DNA of 64,000 bases from Streptomyces xantholiticus (GCF_014651015.1 NZ_BMWB01000007.1:124001-188000), one strand, 5' to 3'; counted from the stretch's first letter, positions 30,281 to 42,373 are shown. Notes: a model not told the origin generated them from the letters alone. Made by a program: numbers and translations.

Positions 30281-31060
30281 GTGGTCCGAATCCGGGTTCT
30301 GGTCGTCGACGACCACCGGATCTTCGCCGAGTCGCTCGCCGCGGCTCTCGCGGCAGAGCCCGATGTCGAGGTCGCCGCGGCTGGCAGCGGGCCTGCCGCG
30401 CTGCGCTGCCTGGAGCGCGCCGCGGCGGAGAGCCGCAGGTTCGACGTGATGCTCGTCGACGCCGACCTGGGGGCCGCCTCCGCGGTGCCGCCCACCGCCG
30501 TCGCGGTCGCCCGTGCGGTGCCCGACGGTGGAGTGGACGGCCTCGTCGACGGGATCTCCCTGGTGGCGGGCGTCCGCTCGCTCCAGCCCGCGGTGCGCTC
30601 GGTCGTGCTGGCCCAGAAGGACGACGCCCGCCGGGCGGCGCTGGCCCTGCAGGCGGGTGCCAGCGGCTGGGTGGCCAAGGATTGTTCACTGCAGCGTCTG
30701 CTCGCGGTGGTCCGCGGGGTGCTGCGCGGCGAGACCCATCTGGCGCCCGCGCTGCTCACCGGCGTGCTGCGGGAGATGACGGCGGCCCGCAAGCACCGCA
30801 CCGAGAGCGAGCGGCTGGTGGAGTCGCTGACGCCGCGCGAGCAGGAGGTGCTGCGCTGCATGGTCGCGGGCCTGGGACGCAAGGCCGTCGCCGAGCGCCT
30901 CTTCCTGTCCCCGCACACCGTCCGGACGCATATGCAGAACGTGCTGGGCAAGCTCGGCGTCCACTCCACGCTGGCCGCGGTCGCCCTGGCCCGCCGGGCC
31001 GGCGTCGGCCCCGCCGAGCTAGCCGGGGACGTTGTCGAACGGGGCGGTCAACTGGCGTAG
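30281..31060 (+). CDS. Orphan LuxR-type response regulator
   Basis: Two-domain regulator of about 259 residues. The receiver has VVDDH, the phospho-acceptor Asp in DVMLVDADLG and the Lys in GWVAKD, all canonical, unlike the related protein at 25820-26506. A 30-residue insertion (PPTAVAVARAVPDGGVDGL) lengthens the receiver. The LuxR DNA-binding domain is LTPREQEVLRCMVAGLGRK with SPHTVRTHMQNVLGKLGV. The GTG at 30281 (VVRIRVLVVDD) follows GGGGGTG. The 3' end overlaps the convergent tamR gene by 42 bp. No kinase is adjacent. Confidence 0.85.
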   Translation: MVRIRVLVVDDHRIFAESLAAALAAEPDVEVAAAGSGPAALRCLERAAAESRRFDVMLVDADLGAASAVPPTAVAVARAVPDGGVDGLVDGISLVAGVRSLQPAVRSVVLAQKDDARRAALALQAGASGWVAKDCSLQRLLAVVRGVLRGETHLAPALLTGVLREMTAARKHRTESERLVESLTPREQEVLRCMVAGLGRKAVAERLFLSPHTVRTHMQNVLGKLGVHSTLAAVALARRAGVGPAELAGDVVERGGQLA

Positions 31061-31516
31061 CAGCGCGGCCAGTTCCGCGCGCTGGGCGCGGGACAGCTCG
31101 GAGAGGATGGCGCGCTCCTGGGCGAGCAGCCCGGCCAGCGCCTGGTCCGCGCGGTCGCGGCCCTCGGGCGTCAGACGGACCAGGACGCCGCGCCGGTCGC
31201 TCGGATCGGGCAGCCGCTCGACCAGGTTCTTCTTGGCGAGGCGGTCGATTCGGTTGGTCATCGTGCCGGAGGTGACCAGGGTCTGCGTGAGCAGCTGGCC
31301 GGGGGAGAGCTGGTACGGCGCCCCGGCGCGGCGCAGCGACGTGAGCACGTCGAACTCCCACGGCTCGAGCTGGTGCTCGGAGAAGGCGATGCGCCGGGCG
31401 CGGTCGAGATGGCGGGCGAGTCTGGAGACGCGACTGAGCACCTCGAGCGGCTCCACGTCGAGGTCCGGGCGCTCACGGCGCCATGCTGCGACCAGTCGAT
31501 CGACCTCGTCCTCCAT
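31019..31516 (-). CDS. tamR: MarR-family regulator TamR
   Basis: Winged-helix repressor of 165 residues divergent from a trans-aconitate methyltransferase gene. The DNA-recognition helix is TSGTMTNRIDRLAKKNLVER and the wing DPSDRRGVLVRLT; an extra N-terminal helix (DEVDRLVAAWRRERPDLDV) is typical of the PecS/UrtR/TamR subclass, which binds metabolite anions such as citrate or aconitate. The palindrome in the intergenic region fits autoregulation. The name rests on the conserved pairing in Streptomyces. Confidence 0.85.
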   Translation of the reverse strand: MEDEVDRLVAAWRRERPDLDVEPLEVLSRVSRLARHLDRARRIAFSEHQLEPWEFDVLTSLRRAGAPYQLSPGQLLTQTLVTSGTMTNRIDRLAKKNLVERLPDPSDRRGVLVRLTPEGRDRADQALAGLLAQERAILSELSRAQRAELAALLRQLTAPFDNVPG

Positions 31517-31551
31517 GTCGATCAGTGTAAAGGGTCTGTCGACGTGAAGTC

Positions 31552-31565
31552 TCTTGACGTCAAGA
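31552..31565. promoter_or_regulatory. Candidate TamR operator
   Basis: Perfect 14-bp palindrome TCTTGACGTCAAGA in the tamR-tam intergenic region, immediately followed by TATAGT (31566-31571), a plausible -10 for tam. A repressor bound here would block it. Confidence 0.65.
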
Positions 31566-31646
31566 TATAGTCTGCTGGACTATTGGGCAGGTCGGCCGGG
31601 AACACCGTTCCGTTTCGGCCTTCCGTTCCTGCGAGGGGACTCCACC

Positions 31647-32468
31647 ATGCATTCCGCGCCCACTTGGGACCCAGAGCAGTACCTCCGCCACGCCGGGCAC
31701 CGCACCCGTCCGTTCCTTGACCTGCTGGCCCGCATACCCCCGCTGCCCTCCGGCAACCGCCCCGCCCGGATCGCCGACATCGGCTGCGGGCCCGGCAATG
31801 TCACCGCACTGCTCGCCGACCACTGGCCCGACGCCCATATAACCGGCTTCGACCTCTCGCCCCAGATGCTGGCCCAGGCCGAGAACGAGCACGCCGCCAC
31901 CACCCCGGGCGGCGGCCGGCTCGACTTCCGGCCGGCCGACGCCGCGCACTGGATCCCGGAAGAGCCGTACGACCTGATCGTGTCCAACGCCGCCCTGCAG
32001 TGGGTGCCGAACCACCCCGAGTCCTTCGCCGCCTGGATCGACGGACTCGTCCCCGGCGGCACGTTCGCCTTCCAGGTCCCCGGCAACTTCACCTCGCCCA
32101 GCCATGCGCTCCTCGCCGAGCTGTGCGAGACCCCGCAGTGGCGCTCCCGCCTCGGCGGCCACGGCCGGCGCTACGTCCACGTCCTGGAACCCGCCGACTA
32201 CCTCGGCCGCCTCGCCGACCTCGGCTGCGACGCCGACGCCTGGGAGACCACCTACCTCCAGCTGCTCGGCGGCGAGGACCCCGTACTGGACTGGGTCAAG
32301 GGCACGGCCCTGCGGCCCGTGCTGACCGAGCTCGCCGACGACCCGGAGGCCCGGGCGGAATTCCTCGGCCAGTACCGGGACCTGCTCCGCAAGGCGTACC
32401 CGCCCGGCCCGCACGGCACGGTGTTCCCCTTCCGGCGGATCTTCGCCGTCGGGCGCAAGGTGTCATGA
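31647..32468 (+). CDS. tam: Trans-aconitate 2-methyltransferase
   Basis: SAM-dependent enzyme that methylates trans-aconitate, an inhibitor of aconitase, and so protects the citric acid cycle. Motif I IADIGCGPGNVTALL, motif II ITGFDLSPQML and SNAALQWVPNHPE are typical of Tam. The ATG 31647 follows GAGGGG; an upstream in-frame codon at 31554 lies inside the operator and was rejected. The 273-residue length fits. Divergent from tamR. Confidence 0.93.
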   Translation: MHSAPTWDPEQYLRHAGHRTRPFLDLLARIPPLPSGNRPARIADIGCGPGNVTALLADHWPDAHITGFDLSPQMLAQAENEHAATTPGGGRLDFRPADAAHWIPEEPYDLIVSNAALQWVPNHPESFAAWIDGLVPGGTFAFQVPGNFTSPSHALLAELCETPQWRSRLGGHGRRYVHVLEPADYLGRLADLGCDADAWETTYLQLLGGEDPVLDWVKGTALRPVLTELADDPEARAEFLGQYRDLLRKAYPPGPHGTVFPFRRIFAVGRKVS

Positions 32469-32539
32469 CACCGCTCCCGTGAGGACGCACGGGCGCCCCG
32501 CAGTCCGCGGGGCGCCCGGCGGTCCTGGTCCCGACGCGC

Positions 32540-33229
32540 TCAGCTCTTGCGGTGCCCTATGAGCCGCGGCTTCTGCTCGAGACCGTCGAGACCGTGCCAC
32601 GCCAGGTTCACCAGATGGGCCGCGACCTCCGCCTTCTTCGGGCGGCGCGCGTCCAGCCACCACTGGCCCGTCAGCGCCACCATGCCGACCAGCGCCTGCG
32701 CGTACAGCGGGGCCAGCTTGGGATCGAATCCGCGGTTCTTGAACTCCATCCCCAGGATGTCCTCGACCTGGGTGGCGATGTCGCTGATCAGGGACGCGAA
32801 CGTGCCCGTCGACTGGGCGACGGGCGAATCGCGCACCAGGATGCGGAATCCGTCCGTGTACCTCTCGATGTAGTCCAGCAGCGCGAAGGCCGCCTGTTCC
32901 AGCAGCTCGCGCGGGTGCCCGGCGGTCAGTGCCCCCGTCACCATGTCGAGCAGCTGACGCATCTCACGGTCCACGACAACCGCGTAGAGCCCCTCCTTGC
33001 CGCCGAAGTGCTCGTACACGACCGGCTTGGACACCCCCGCCTTGGCCGCGATCTCCTCGACGGACGTGCCCTCGAAGCCCTTCTCCGCGAAGAGCGCACG
33101 GCCGATGTCCAACAGCTGCTCACGGCGCTCGGCGCCGGTCATGCGGACGCGGCGGGCCCGCCTGCCGCCGGGCGTCCTGGTCTTTTCCGGGCTGCCGATA
33201 CTTCCGTCACTCGCCACGACGTCCATCAT
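32540..33229 (-). CDS. TetR-family regulator, likely of the desaturase operon
   Basis: Repressor of 229 residues: a basic N-terminal tail, helix-turn-helix ([28 protein letters not shown]) and a helical ligand-binding domain. It is translated from an ATG that overlaps the desaturase stop (ATGA), so regulator and enzyme are one operon. Fatty-acyl effectors are inferred from this linkage, as with related actinobacterial desaturase regulators. Confidence 0.85.
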   Translation of the reverse strand: MMDVVASDGSIGSPEKTRTPGGRRARRVRMTGAERREQLLDIGRALFAEKGFEGTSVEEIAAKAGVSKPVVYEHFGGKEGLYAVVVDREMRQLLDMVTGALTAGHPRELLEQAAFALLDYIERYTDGFRILVRDSPVAQSTGTFASLISDIATQVEDILGMEFKNRGFDPKLAPLYAQALVGMVALTGQWWLDARRPKKAEVAAHLVNLAWHGLDGLEQKPRLIGHRKS

Positions 33230-34236
33230 GCCGTCTTCGCGGCACCCTTCTCACGGCGGGTTTCACCGGCCCTGGAGTCACTGCGCCGGGCGTCGATACG
33301 GGACTGCTGCGGCCAGCGCACGTCGTACGCCCAGCCCGCCTTCTCGAACCAGCGGATCAGTCGGGCGCTGGAGTCGAGCTGTCCGCGCAGCACACCGTGC
33401 CGTGCGCTCGTCGGGTCGGCGTGGTGCAGGTTGTGCCACGACTCGCCGCACGACAGCACCGCCAGCCACCACACGTTCCCCGAACGGTCCCGAGACTTGA
33501 AGGGGCGCTTGCCCACCGCATGGCAGATCGAGTTGATCGACCAGGTCACATGGTGCAGCAGCGCCACGCGGACCAGCGAGCCCCAGAAGAAGGCAGTGAA
33601 CGCGCCCCACCACGACATCGTCACCAGACCGCCGACCAGCGGCGGGATCGCCAGCGACAGCACCGTCCAGTAGACGAAGCCGCGGGAGACCCGGCGGAGC
33701 GCCGGGTCCTTGATCAGATCCGGCGCGTACTTGTGCTGCGGCGTCTGCTCCTCGTCGAACATCCAGCCGATGTGCGCCCACCACAGGCCCTTCATCAGCG
33801 CGGGCACCGTCTCGCCGAACCGCCACGGCGAGTGCGGGTCACCCTCCGCGTCGGAGAACTTGTGGTGCTTGCGGTGGTCGGCCACCCAGCGCACCAGCGG
33901 CCCCTCGACCGCCAGCGAACCCATGATCGCGAGCGCGATGCGCAGCGGGCGCTTCGCCTTGAACGAACCGTGCGTGAAATAGCGGTGGAAGCCGATCGTG
34001 ATGCCGTGGCAGCCGATGTAGTACATCGCCACCAGCAGCCCCAGGTCGAGCCAGCTCACCCCCCACCCCCAGGCGAGCGGCACGGCCGCCAGCAGGGCGA
34101 GGAAAGGCACCGTGATGAACAGCAGCAGGGTGATCTGTTCGATCGACCGCTTGCTGTCGCCGCCCCGGGTCGCGAAGGGCAGGTCGGACTCCGGGGTCTC
34201 CGGGACGTCGTCCAGCAGGTCGGGACTTGTGGTCAT
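33226..34236 (-). CDS. Acyl-CoA/acyl-lipid delta-9 desaturase
   Basis: Membrane di-iron enzyme that introduces a cis double bond into saturated acyl chains. The three histidine boxes are HRYFTH, HRKHH and HNLHH; four hydrophobic segments surround them. The 336-residue length is normal. It is the first gene of a desaturase-tetR operon, and tandem inverted repeats precede it. Confidence 0.93.
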   Translation of the reverse strand: MTTSPDLLDDVPETPESDLPFATRGGDSKRSIEQITLLLFITVPFLALLAAVPLAWGWGVSWLDLGLLVAMYYIGCHGITIGFHRYFTHGSFKAKRPLRIALAIMGSLAVEGPLVRWVADHRKHHKFSDAEGDPHSPWRFGETVPALMKGLWWAHIGWMFDEEQTPQHKYAPDLIKDPALRRVSRGFVYWTVLSLAIPPLVGGLVTMSWWGAFTAFFWGSLVRVALLHHVTWSINSICHAVGKRPFKSRDRSGNVWWLAVLSCGESWHNLHHADPTSARHGVLRGQLDSSARLIRWFEKAGWAYDVRWPQQSRIDARRSDSRAGETRREKGAAKTA

Positions 34237-34279
34237 GTGGGTTCCCTGGGGGTGGGGAGAGCGGGGACGGACGCCTGGC

Positions 34280-34306
34280 TACGGTTCCGTAACCTACGGC
34301 GACGTA
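34280..34306. promoter_or_regulatory. Tandem TACG-N4-CGTA sites upstream of desaturase
   Basis: TACGGTTCCGTA (34280-34291) and TACGGCGACGTA (34295-34306), two inverted repeats of identical design 3 bp apart, 44 bp before the desaturase start. They may be the operator of the co-transcribed TetR protein. Binding is inferred. Confidence 0.55.
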
Positions 34307-34452
34307 AGTATGGCAGCGCCGAGCAGCGCGGCAAGAGACCTGTGGACAACGCCGCGAAAATGGACACCTATCCTGTGTCACGTCGGACAGCGCGGTCCGC
34401 AAGCCTCCAGTACCCCTCCAGACGTGCTCAAACACTGCAAGGAGCCGCACCT

Positions 34453-37182
<2,730 letters not shown>

Positions 37183-37197
37183 TACACGGACATGCGG

Positions 37198-37240
37198 GTG
37201 CCCCCGCCCGCCGCTGTGAGTCAGCGGCGGGCGGGGGCAC
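37198..37240. terminator. 19-bp bidirectional terminator after ppc
   Basis: GTGCCCCCGCCCGCCGCTG (37198-37216) pairs exactly with 37222-37240 around a TGAGT loop, between the convergent ppc and LAETG-protein genes. Confidence 0.9.
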
Positions 37241-37241
37241 C

Positions 37242-37275
37242 GTCGTTTCAGTGACGCTGTCGTTTCAGTGACGCC
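37242..37275. repeat. 17-bp tandem duplication at gene end
   Basis: GTCGTTTCAGTGACGCT followed directly by GTCGTTTCAGTGACGCC; the second unit contains the stop codon and last residues of the LAETG-protein gene. Confidence 0.75.
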
Positions 37276-37978
37276 GTGCCGTACGGCGCCGCGCCAGCAG
37301 GTAACCGCCGACGGCGACCAGAGCCGCGGCGGCGGCACTGAGCGCACTGACCGGCGCACCGGCACCCGTCTCCGCCAGGTCGCCGGAGGCGCCGTCGGCC
37401 GACGGCGCGGGGGCGGCGGTTTCGGAGGCGGCCGGTGACTCGTCCGGGGCGGCCGGAGCGTCGTCGCCCGGCTTGTCACCGGGCTTCTCGCCCGGCTTCT
37501 CGCCCGGCTTGTCACCGGGCTTGTCACCCGGCTTGTCCTCGCCCGGGGTCTCCTCGTCGGTGCAGTCGACCTTGAAGACCTTGTGCTTGGCGGCGCTGCT
37601 CTTCTGGCCGTCGAAGGTCCAGAACAGCTTGTACTGGCCGTCCGCGAGCGTCATCTCCTCGGTGCGCTCGTGGCCGGAACCGTCCAGGGTCAGGGACCCG
37701 GACTTGACCACAGTCGCCTTGGCGAGGTCGTTCACCGCCCACGCCTGGATCTCCCAGTCGACCTTCTGGGCACCGTCGAACTGGAAGCTGTCGAGGTAGA
37801 ACGTGCAGACCTTGGGGTTGTTGCGGTGGTCGTACTCGCCCGTCGCGATGTCGTGGATCTTGACGTTGCCGTTGTCGCCGGGCGGGGTGGCGAACGCGGC
37901 GGGGGCGGCCGTCAGCGAAAGCGCTGCGGCGGCCAGCAGGGCGCCGGTGCAATTGAGCATGCGCATGGGGCAGTCCAT
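37265..37978 (-). CDS. LAETG-anchored surface protein
   Basis: Secreted protein of 237 residues destined for covalent wall attachment by a class E sortase. Signal peptide at the N-terminus (LLAAAALSLTAAPAAFA), a compact beta-rich domain with two Cys (VCTFYLDSFQ and KVDCTDEE), a repetitive GDKPGEKPG linker, LAETG near residue 204, a hydrophobic segment and a basic tail (ARRRTARRH). The start could be ATG 37978 or 37966; neither has a clear ribosome site. The binding role of the domain is unknown. Confidence 0.85.
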   Translation of the reverse strand: MDCPMRMLNCTGALLAAAALSLTAAPAAFATPPGDNGNVKIHDIATGEYDHRNNPKVCTFYLDSFQFDGAQKVDWEIQAWAVNDLAKATVVKSGSLTLDGSGHERTEEMTLADGQYKLFWTFDGQKSSAAKHKVFKVDCTDEETPGEDKPGDKPGDKPGEKPGEKPGDKPGDDAPAAPDESPAASETAAPAPSADGASGDLAETGAGAPVSALSAAAAALVAVGGYLLARRRTARRH

Positions 37979-38172
37979 GGGTGAGAGGGAAGGCCGTGGG
38001 GGGCGGCTCAGCGTCCCGGTGAACCGGTGCGCGGGTCAAGCTGCCGAGCGCCGTATCCGCACCAAGAGTTCCCGCTCGTCCCGATAGTCCTGATAACGAT
38101 CAGGTGAATGCATGATTCCGCCAAGGCACTTGGCTCCGGTCGACCCGCTTGCAGTGCCAGGGTCGACCCCGC

Positions 38173-38643
38173 TCACAGTGCCAGGAACGACGCCAGCAGC
38201 AGCGCCCCGCCGACACCCGCCGCGCCCCACGCCAGCCGCGTCAGCCGCAGACCGCCGCCGATCACCAGGGCCGACAGCAACAGCGCACCGCCCAACGGCA
38301 CCCAGGCGTACAGACCACCGGCCGGCCCCGTACGCACCGCCTCGCCCGTACCCGGCTTCAGTACGACGGACAGCGTGACGCCCTTCTTCACCGAGACCGA
38401 CTTCTCGATCGTCACCGCCGCCCGGTCCGGTGACGGAGCCATGGGCGTGTACGCCCCGGTGCAGGTGTCGTCGTCGCAGCGCGAGACGGCGAGCGTGCCG
38501 TGCTCACGGCCCTTGGAGAGCAGGATGTGCTGTGCGGTGCCCCACGACGACCAGAAGCCCGCGATCAGCAGCAGAAGGGCGACGAGCGCCATCGCCGCAT
38601 TACGCGTGTGGACCAGCATCCGGCCGGAGGAATTCCGCTTCAT
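38173..38643 (-). CDS. Small membrane protein, unknown
   Basis: Protein of 156 residues with one N-terminal membrane helix (AAMALVALLLLIAGFW), an extracytoplasmic loop with a CDDDTC cysteine pair, and two C-terminal helices. No family recognised. The ATG 38643 follows AAGGA. It lies alone between the LAETG-protein gene and a nuclease-like gene. Confidence 0.65.
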   Translation of the reverse strand: MKRNSSGRMLVHTRNAAMALVALLLLIAGFWSSWGTAQHILLSKGREHGTLAVSRCDDDTCTGAYTPMAPSPDRAAVTIEKSVSVKKGVTLSVVLKPGTGEAVRTGPAGGLYAWVPLGGALLLSALVIGGGLRLTRLAWGAAGVGGALLLASFLAL

Positions 38644-38826
38644 GGGCCGTGATCCTTGGCCATGGGGCTACGCCGGGTCAACCTCGCGGGGTCGGTGACG
38701 AGAGCGTGCTCCTCCGGTGCGGTCGGGTGGCCCGCACCGCGCACGCCCGGGCAGCGGCCTACGGCTACCTGGGCGTGCGCTCGCCCGGGAGGAGCAACGG
38801 AAGGCGTCGCTCGCCGATGTCCGCTG

Positions 38827-39711
38827 CTACTCCGCGGTGAAGATCGCCTCGGTGGAGGCGGCGGTCACCGCGCGGCTGAGCCACGTGCTCATCAACTGCG
38901 TGTCGTCGCAGGTGGTGATCCGCTCGCGGGCCTCGTCGGGAACGGCGAGTCCCCGCTGCTGAAGGACGAGGAGGATGGCATCTGCGAGGCCTTTCGCGCG
39001 GCCTTCCGCGCGGCCTTCGTCCCGGATCTCCTCCGAGAGCGGAGACGTGTAGAAAGAAAGATCCACGGCCACCAGGTTCCTCCACTGATCTGCGGCCGGG
39101 CGGTTGCCCAGGCCCTGTGCGGTGAGTTCGACGATGGGGTCGGCTATGGCTTCCGGTGCGTCCCGAGGTGCGGCGGACAGCGTTTTCAGTATGGCACCGA
39201 TGTCCGGATCGCCGGCGTGCGTGATGGCGGCCAGCGTGGCGAGCGCCAGGTCCTTCCGGGCTTCGGCCACGTCGACGATCACCGGCATGTTGTGCGGACC
39301 CACGACGAGGGGGCGCAGGGTGAGCGCAGGCCACTTTCGCGGGCCGATGGGTACGGGGCGCGAGGCCCATTCGGCGGTGGCCCGGTCCTGGCAGACGACC
39401 AGCAACAGTGGCGGCGTCCGGTACTTCGTGTACAGGAAGGACAGGTAATACGCCCAGCTCGCGGGTTTGTCCGGGTCCCTTTTCCCTTGGGCCTCGATGG
39501 CCAGGAGGAACGTCTCGTCGTCCTCGGTGTCGATGCGTAACAGGGTGTCGATGCGGCGTTCCAAGGGACGGGCCTCGGTGAGGTCGGTGGGCAGAAGTGT
39601 GGCCGAGACGGGTGCCGTGAAGGGGACACCGAGCACCTCGGAGACGCGGGAGAACAGCTCCGGATACTCCTGAAAGATGCGGTGCATCGCCTCGTGGGGA
39701 GAACTGACCAT
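38827..39711 (-). CDS. PD-(D/E)XK (Rpn-like) family protein
   Basis: Protein of 294 residues related to the Rpn/YhgA-type recombination-promoting nuclease group. The nuclease core is visible as LLRIDTEDDETFLLAIEAQGK, with an acidic residue and E-x-Q in place of E-x-K. The C-terminal EEIRDEGRAEGRAKGLADA is a hallmark of the group. One TTA codon (39538-39540) suggests bldA dependence. The ATG 39711 was preferred to an upstream Arg/Pro-rich extension. Role unproven. Confidence 0.7.
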   Translation of the reverse strand: MVSSPHEAMHRIFQEYPELFSRVSEVLGVPFTAPVSATLLPTDLTEARPLERRIDTLLRIDTEDDETFLLAIEAQGKRDPDKPASWAYYLSFLYTKYRTPPLLLVVCQDRATAEWASRPVPIGPRKWPALTLRPLVVGPHNMPVIVDVAEARKDLALATLAAITHAGDPDIGAILKTLSAAPRDAPEAIADPIVELTAQGLGNRPAADQWRNLVAVDLSFYTSPLSEEIRDEGRAEGRAKGLADAILLVLQQRGLAVPDEARERITTCDDTQLMSTWLSRAVTAASTEAIFTAE

Positions 39712-39743
39712 GGGGTGCCTTCGGTTGTGAGGGTGAGGACGGT

Positions 39744-40640
39744 TCAAGCGGCTGCCTGCGCCTCGCGGCAATCGCGGCAGCGGCCCGGCACCGGGCCGCG
39801 AAAGGCGCGGTCGCACCTGTCGCAGTTCTGGAGGGGGTTGCGGGCTTTCGGTGGGACGAGGGTCGGCAAGGGCGTCGGTAGGAGTGCGGTGAGGCGGTGG
39901 GCGAGAAGGGCGGCGGGCTGTTTCAGGCGTTCGGGCAGGTCGGTGGTGAGGGCGTGGCGTACGGCGTCGGGGTGGACTTCGCGTTCGAGCCAGGTGGCGA
40001 CGGCGGGTGTCAGACGGCGGATGTCGTGCTCGGCCAGCAGCAGCCGCGGTTCGTGACGGCGCAGGCCGCCGAGGAGGTCGGTGGCCGCGCGGTGCCGCTC
40101 AAGGTCGAGGGCCTGCGGCTGGGGGAGCGGTGGACGCGGCGGCAAGGGCGCGGGTGGGGCGGGCGGCTCGGGCGCCACGGCCGGTTCCGGTGCCGGGGCG
40201 GCCTCCGCCACGGCGGCCGGTTCGGGATCCGGGGGCGGTACGGGTGCCGGCGTCGGTGTCGCGGCCGGGACGGCGGTGCACGGCCGGTTGTACGAGATCG
40301 TCCGCGTCACGACCTTGCCGTCGGGCAGCCGTTCCAGGGTGCGCGACAGGTAGCTGTGGTCCTCCAACTCCCGTAGCGCGGCGGCGATGCGGGCCTCGCT
40401 CTCGGGGAAGCAGTCGGCCAGCACCTTGATGCCGACTTTGGCCCCGTCGGGCAGCGACTGGATGTGGACGGCGAGCCCGATCGCGGTGAGCGACAACTGC
40501 TGGTGCTGGGCGAGGTGGTTGCCGACGATCGTGAAACGTGTGGTGTGGATCGCGTTGACGTGGATCACGCCGAAGGCGGTGACACGGCCGGGAACGCGGG
40601 ACGTGGCGCGCGAGGGCGCGCTAACCTGCTGGGTATCCAT
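39744..40640 (-). CDS. Winged-helix DNA-binding protein with Pro-rich linker
   Basis: Streptomycete protein of about 298 residues. The N-terminal winged helix is VGNHLAQHQQLSLTAIGLAV with SEARIAAALRELEDHSYLSR. A long Pro/Ala linker leads to a helical region and a C-terminal zinc motif CDRCDRAFRGPVPGRCRDC. The start was set at ATG 40640 (MDTQQVSAPS); the ribosome site is weak and an upstream start is possible. Such proteins are common near mobile regions; the target is unknown. Confidence 0.7.
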   Translation of the reverse strand: MDTQQVSAPSRATSRVPGRVTAFGVIHVNAIHTTRFTIVGNHLAQHQQLSLTAIGLAVHIQSLPDGAKVGIKVLADCFPESEARIAAALRELEDHSYLSRTLERLPDGKVVTRTISYNRPCTAVPAATPTPAPVPPPDPEPAAVAEAAPAPEPAVAPEPPAPPAPLPPRPPLPQPQALDLERHRAATDLLGGLRRHEPRLLLAEHDIRRLTPAVATWLEREVHPDAVRHALTTDLPERLKQPAALLAHRLTALLPTPLPTLVPPKARNPLQNCDRCDRAFRGPVPGRCRDCREAQAAA

Positions 40641-40933
40641 CGGGAAGGGCCTAACTTCCTCGGTGGTCAGGCCCTCGATCGGGATTGCACTCCCGGCCGG
40701 GGGCCGTCGCATGTCTGTGGTTGTCGCCGCGAGCATATGCCCGCCAACCGGACGCAAATCCAGCCCAATTGGCCAATGTCACCCGTGCGAGTGACGGGGT
40801 GAGCGTGGGGCGGGGTGGGGTCGGGAGGGTTCTTTCCCCCGGTCCTTGAAGAAGTTCTTTCAAGCCTTTTGCGTCGTGCCCCGCCGCGTCGCGGAGAACC
40901 GCATCGCGGGAATCCGCGACCCGGCGGCGACGG

Positions 40934-41365
40934 TCACGGCAGCAGGTCGATATCCGCCCAAACCGTCTTGCGGGGCACGGGCCCTGGCGTGACACCCCAA
41001 CTGTCCGCGAGCGCCTCGACGATCAGCAGCCCGCGTCCGCATTCGGAGGCATCGTCCGGTCCCGTGGGCCTTCTCGGCAGGCATTCGCCACGGGTGTCGG
41101 TGACTTCGATCCGAAGGCGCTTTCCGTCCTCCAGGACGGCGAGGTCGAGACGGAAGTCCCGCCCCGGTACGCGGCCGTGGAGGGCGGCATTGGCGGCCAG
41201 TTCGGCGACGACCTGAACCGCCGGCTCCGATTCGACGCCCCATCGGGTGAGTTGTGCTGCCGTCAGCAGCCGGGCGAGGCGAGCACCTCGGCGCGTGGGG
41301 GAGAGCAGCACGGTGAACTTCCGTACGGGAGCGGAAGATTCGGTTCGAGTGATTTGCGGATTCAC
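40934..41365 (-). CDS. SpoIIAB/RsbW-like ATP-binding regulator
   Basis: Single HATPase domain protein of 143 residues. The N-box is VVAELAANAALHG and the G-box ECGRGLLIVEALAD. Many such proteins lie beside an XRE regulator and a DUF397 gene in Streptomyces, as here. They act as anti-sigma-like kinases or binding partners; the target is not visible. GTG 41365 follows GAGTGA and is divergent from the XRE gene. Confidence 0.8.
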   Translation of the reverse strand: MNPQITRTESSAPVRKFTVLLSPTRRGARLARLLTAAQLTRWGVESEPAVQVVAELAANAALHGRVPGRDFRLDLAVLEDGKRLRIEVTDTRGECLPRRPTGPDDASECGRGLLIVEALADSWGVTPGPVPRKTVWADIDLLP

Positions 41366-41510
41366 ATCACTCAGCGTGGCCGTCTCGCATCTACGCTGAA
41401 CAGTAGTGACGTGCGTACGGACAGCGACTGTCCAGCAGTTGCCCCGGCCTGTCCACGCGGTACGGCGTCCAGCGCGAATCGGTACAGGCACGGGCGGAGG
41501 CGGGTGTCGT

Positions 41511-42373
41511 ATGACAGCTGAGGTCAGCAGGGACTGCACGGCGGACGAGCCGGACCGGGACATCGACCTGGAGGACGACTCGGGCGCGGTGATCGCGGCG
41601 GTCGGCCGGCAGATCCGCCTCTGGCGCGAGGCGGCCGGCATGCGCGCGACCGAACTGGGCGCGGCGATCGGCTACGGCGAGAACCAGATCTACAAGGTCG
41701 AGACGGGCAAGCGGATCCCGAAGCCGGAGTTCCTGGACAAGGTGGACGAGGTCCTCGGCGCGGGCGGCAAACTCGCCGCGATGAAGAAGGATGTGGCGGA
41801 GGCCAGGTACCCGAAGAAGGTCAGGGACCTGGCGAGACTGGAGGCGGACGCGGTCGAGATGGGCGCGTACGACAACCACAACGTGAACGGGCTGCTCCAG
41901 ACCGAGGAGTACGCACGAGCGCTGTACGAGATGCGGCGGCCCTCCTTCAGCCGCGACCAGGTGGATCGCTACGTAGCGGGCCGGATGGCGCGACAGAGAT
42001 CCTCCAGAGGCAGCCGCTGACGACGCTGTCCTTCGTCCAGGAAGAGGTGACGATCAAGCGCCCTCTTGGAGGCAGGATGGTGGCACGTCGGCAGCTCGAA
42101 CGCCTCTTGGAAGTTGGCCAGTTGCGGAACGTCGAGGTCCAGGTGATGCCGACGGACCGGGAGGATCACGCGGGGATGGGCGGGCCGCTCCAACTACTCA
42201 AGTTCGAGGACGGCAGTGCGGTGGCACACTGGGAGGGCCAGTTGTCCAGCCGTCTGATCTCCGATCCCAAGGAGGTTCGGATCGTCGAGCTGCGATACGG
42301 AATCATCCGGGCGCAGGCTCTCACCCCACGGGAGTCTCTGGCCTTCATCGAGAAAGCCCTTGGAGAGACATGA
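41511..42373 (+). pseudogene. XRE-family regulator with DUF5753, frameshifted
   Basis: Helix-turn-helix regulator (RLWREAAGMRATELGAAIGY with ENQIYKVETGK) followed by the DUF5753 ligand domain. The frame breaks near 41996: CGACAGAGATCC should contain one more G to read ARQEILQRQPLTTLSFVQEE and continue to the end at 42373, where ATGA joins the DUF397 gene. As written, the product stops at 42020 after 169 residues. One missing base is the only defect, so a sequencing error is as likely as a true mutation. Confidence 0.8.
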
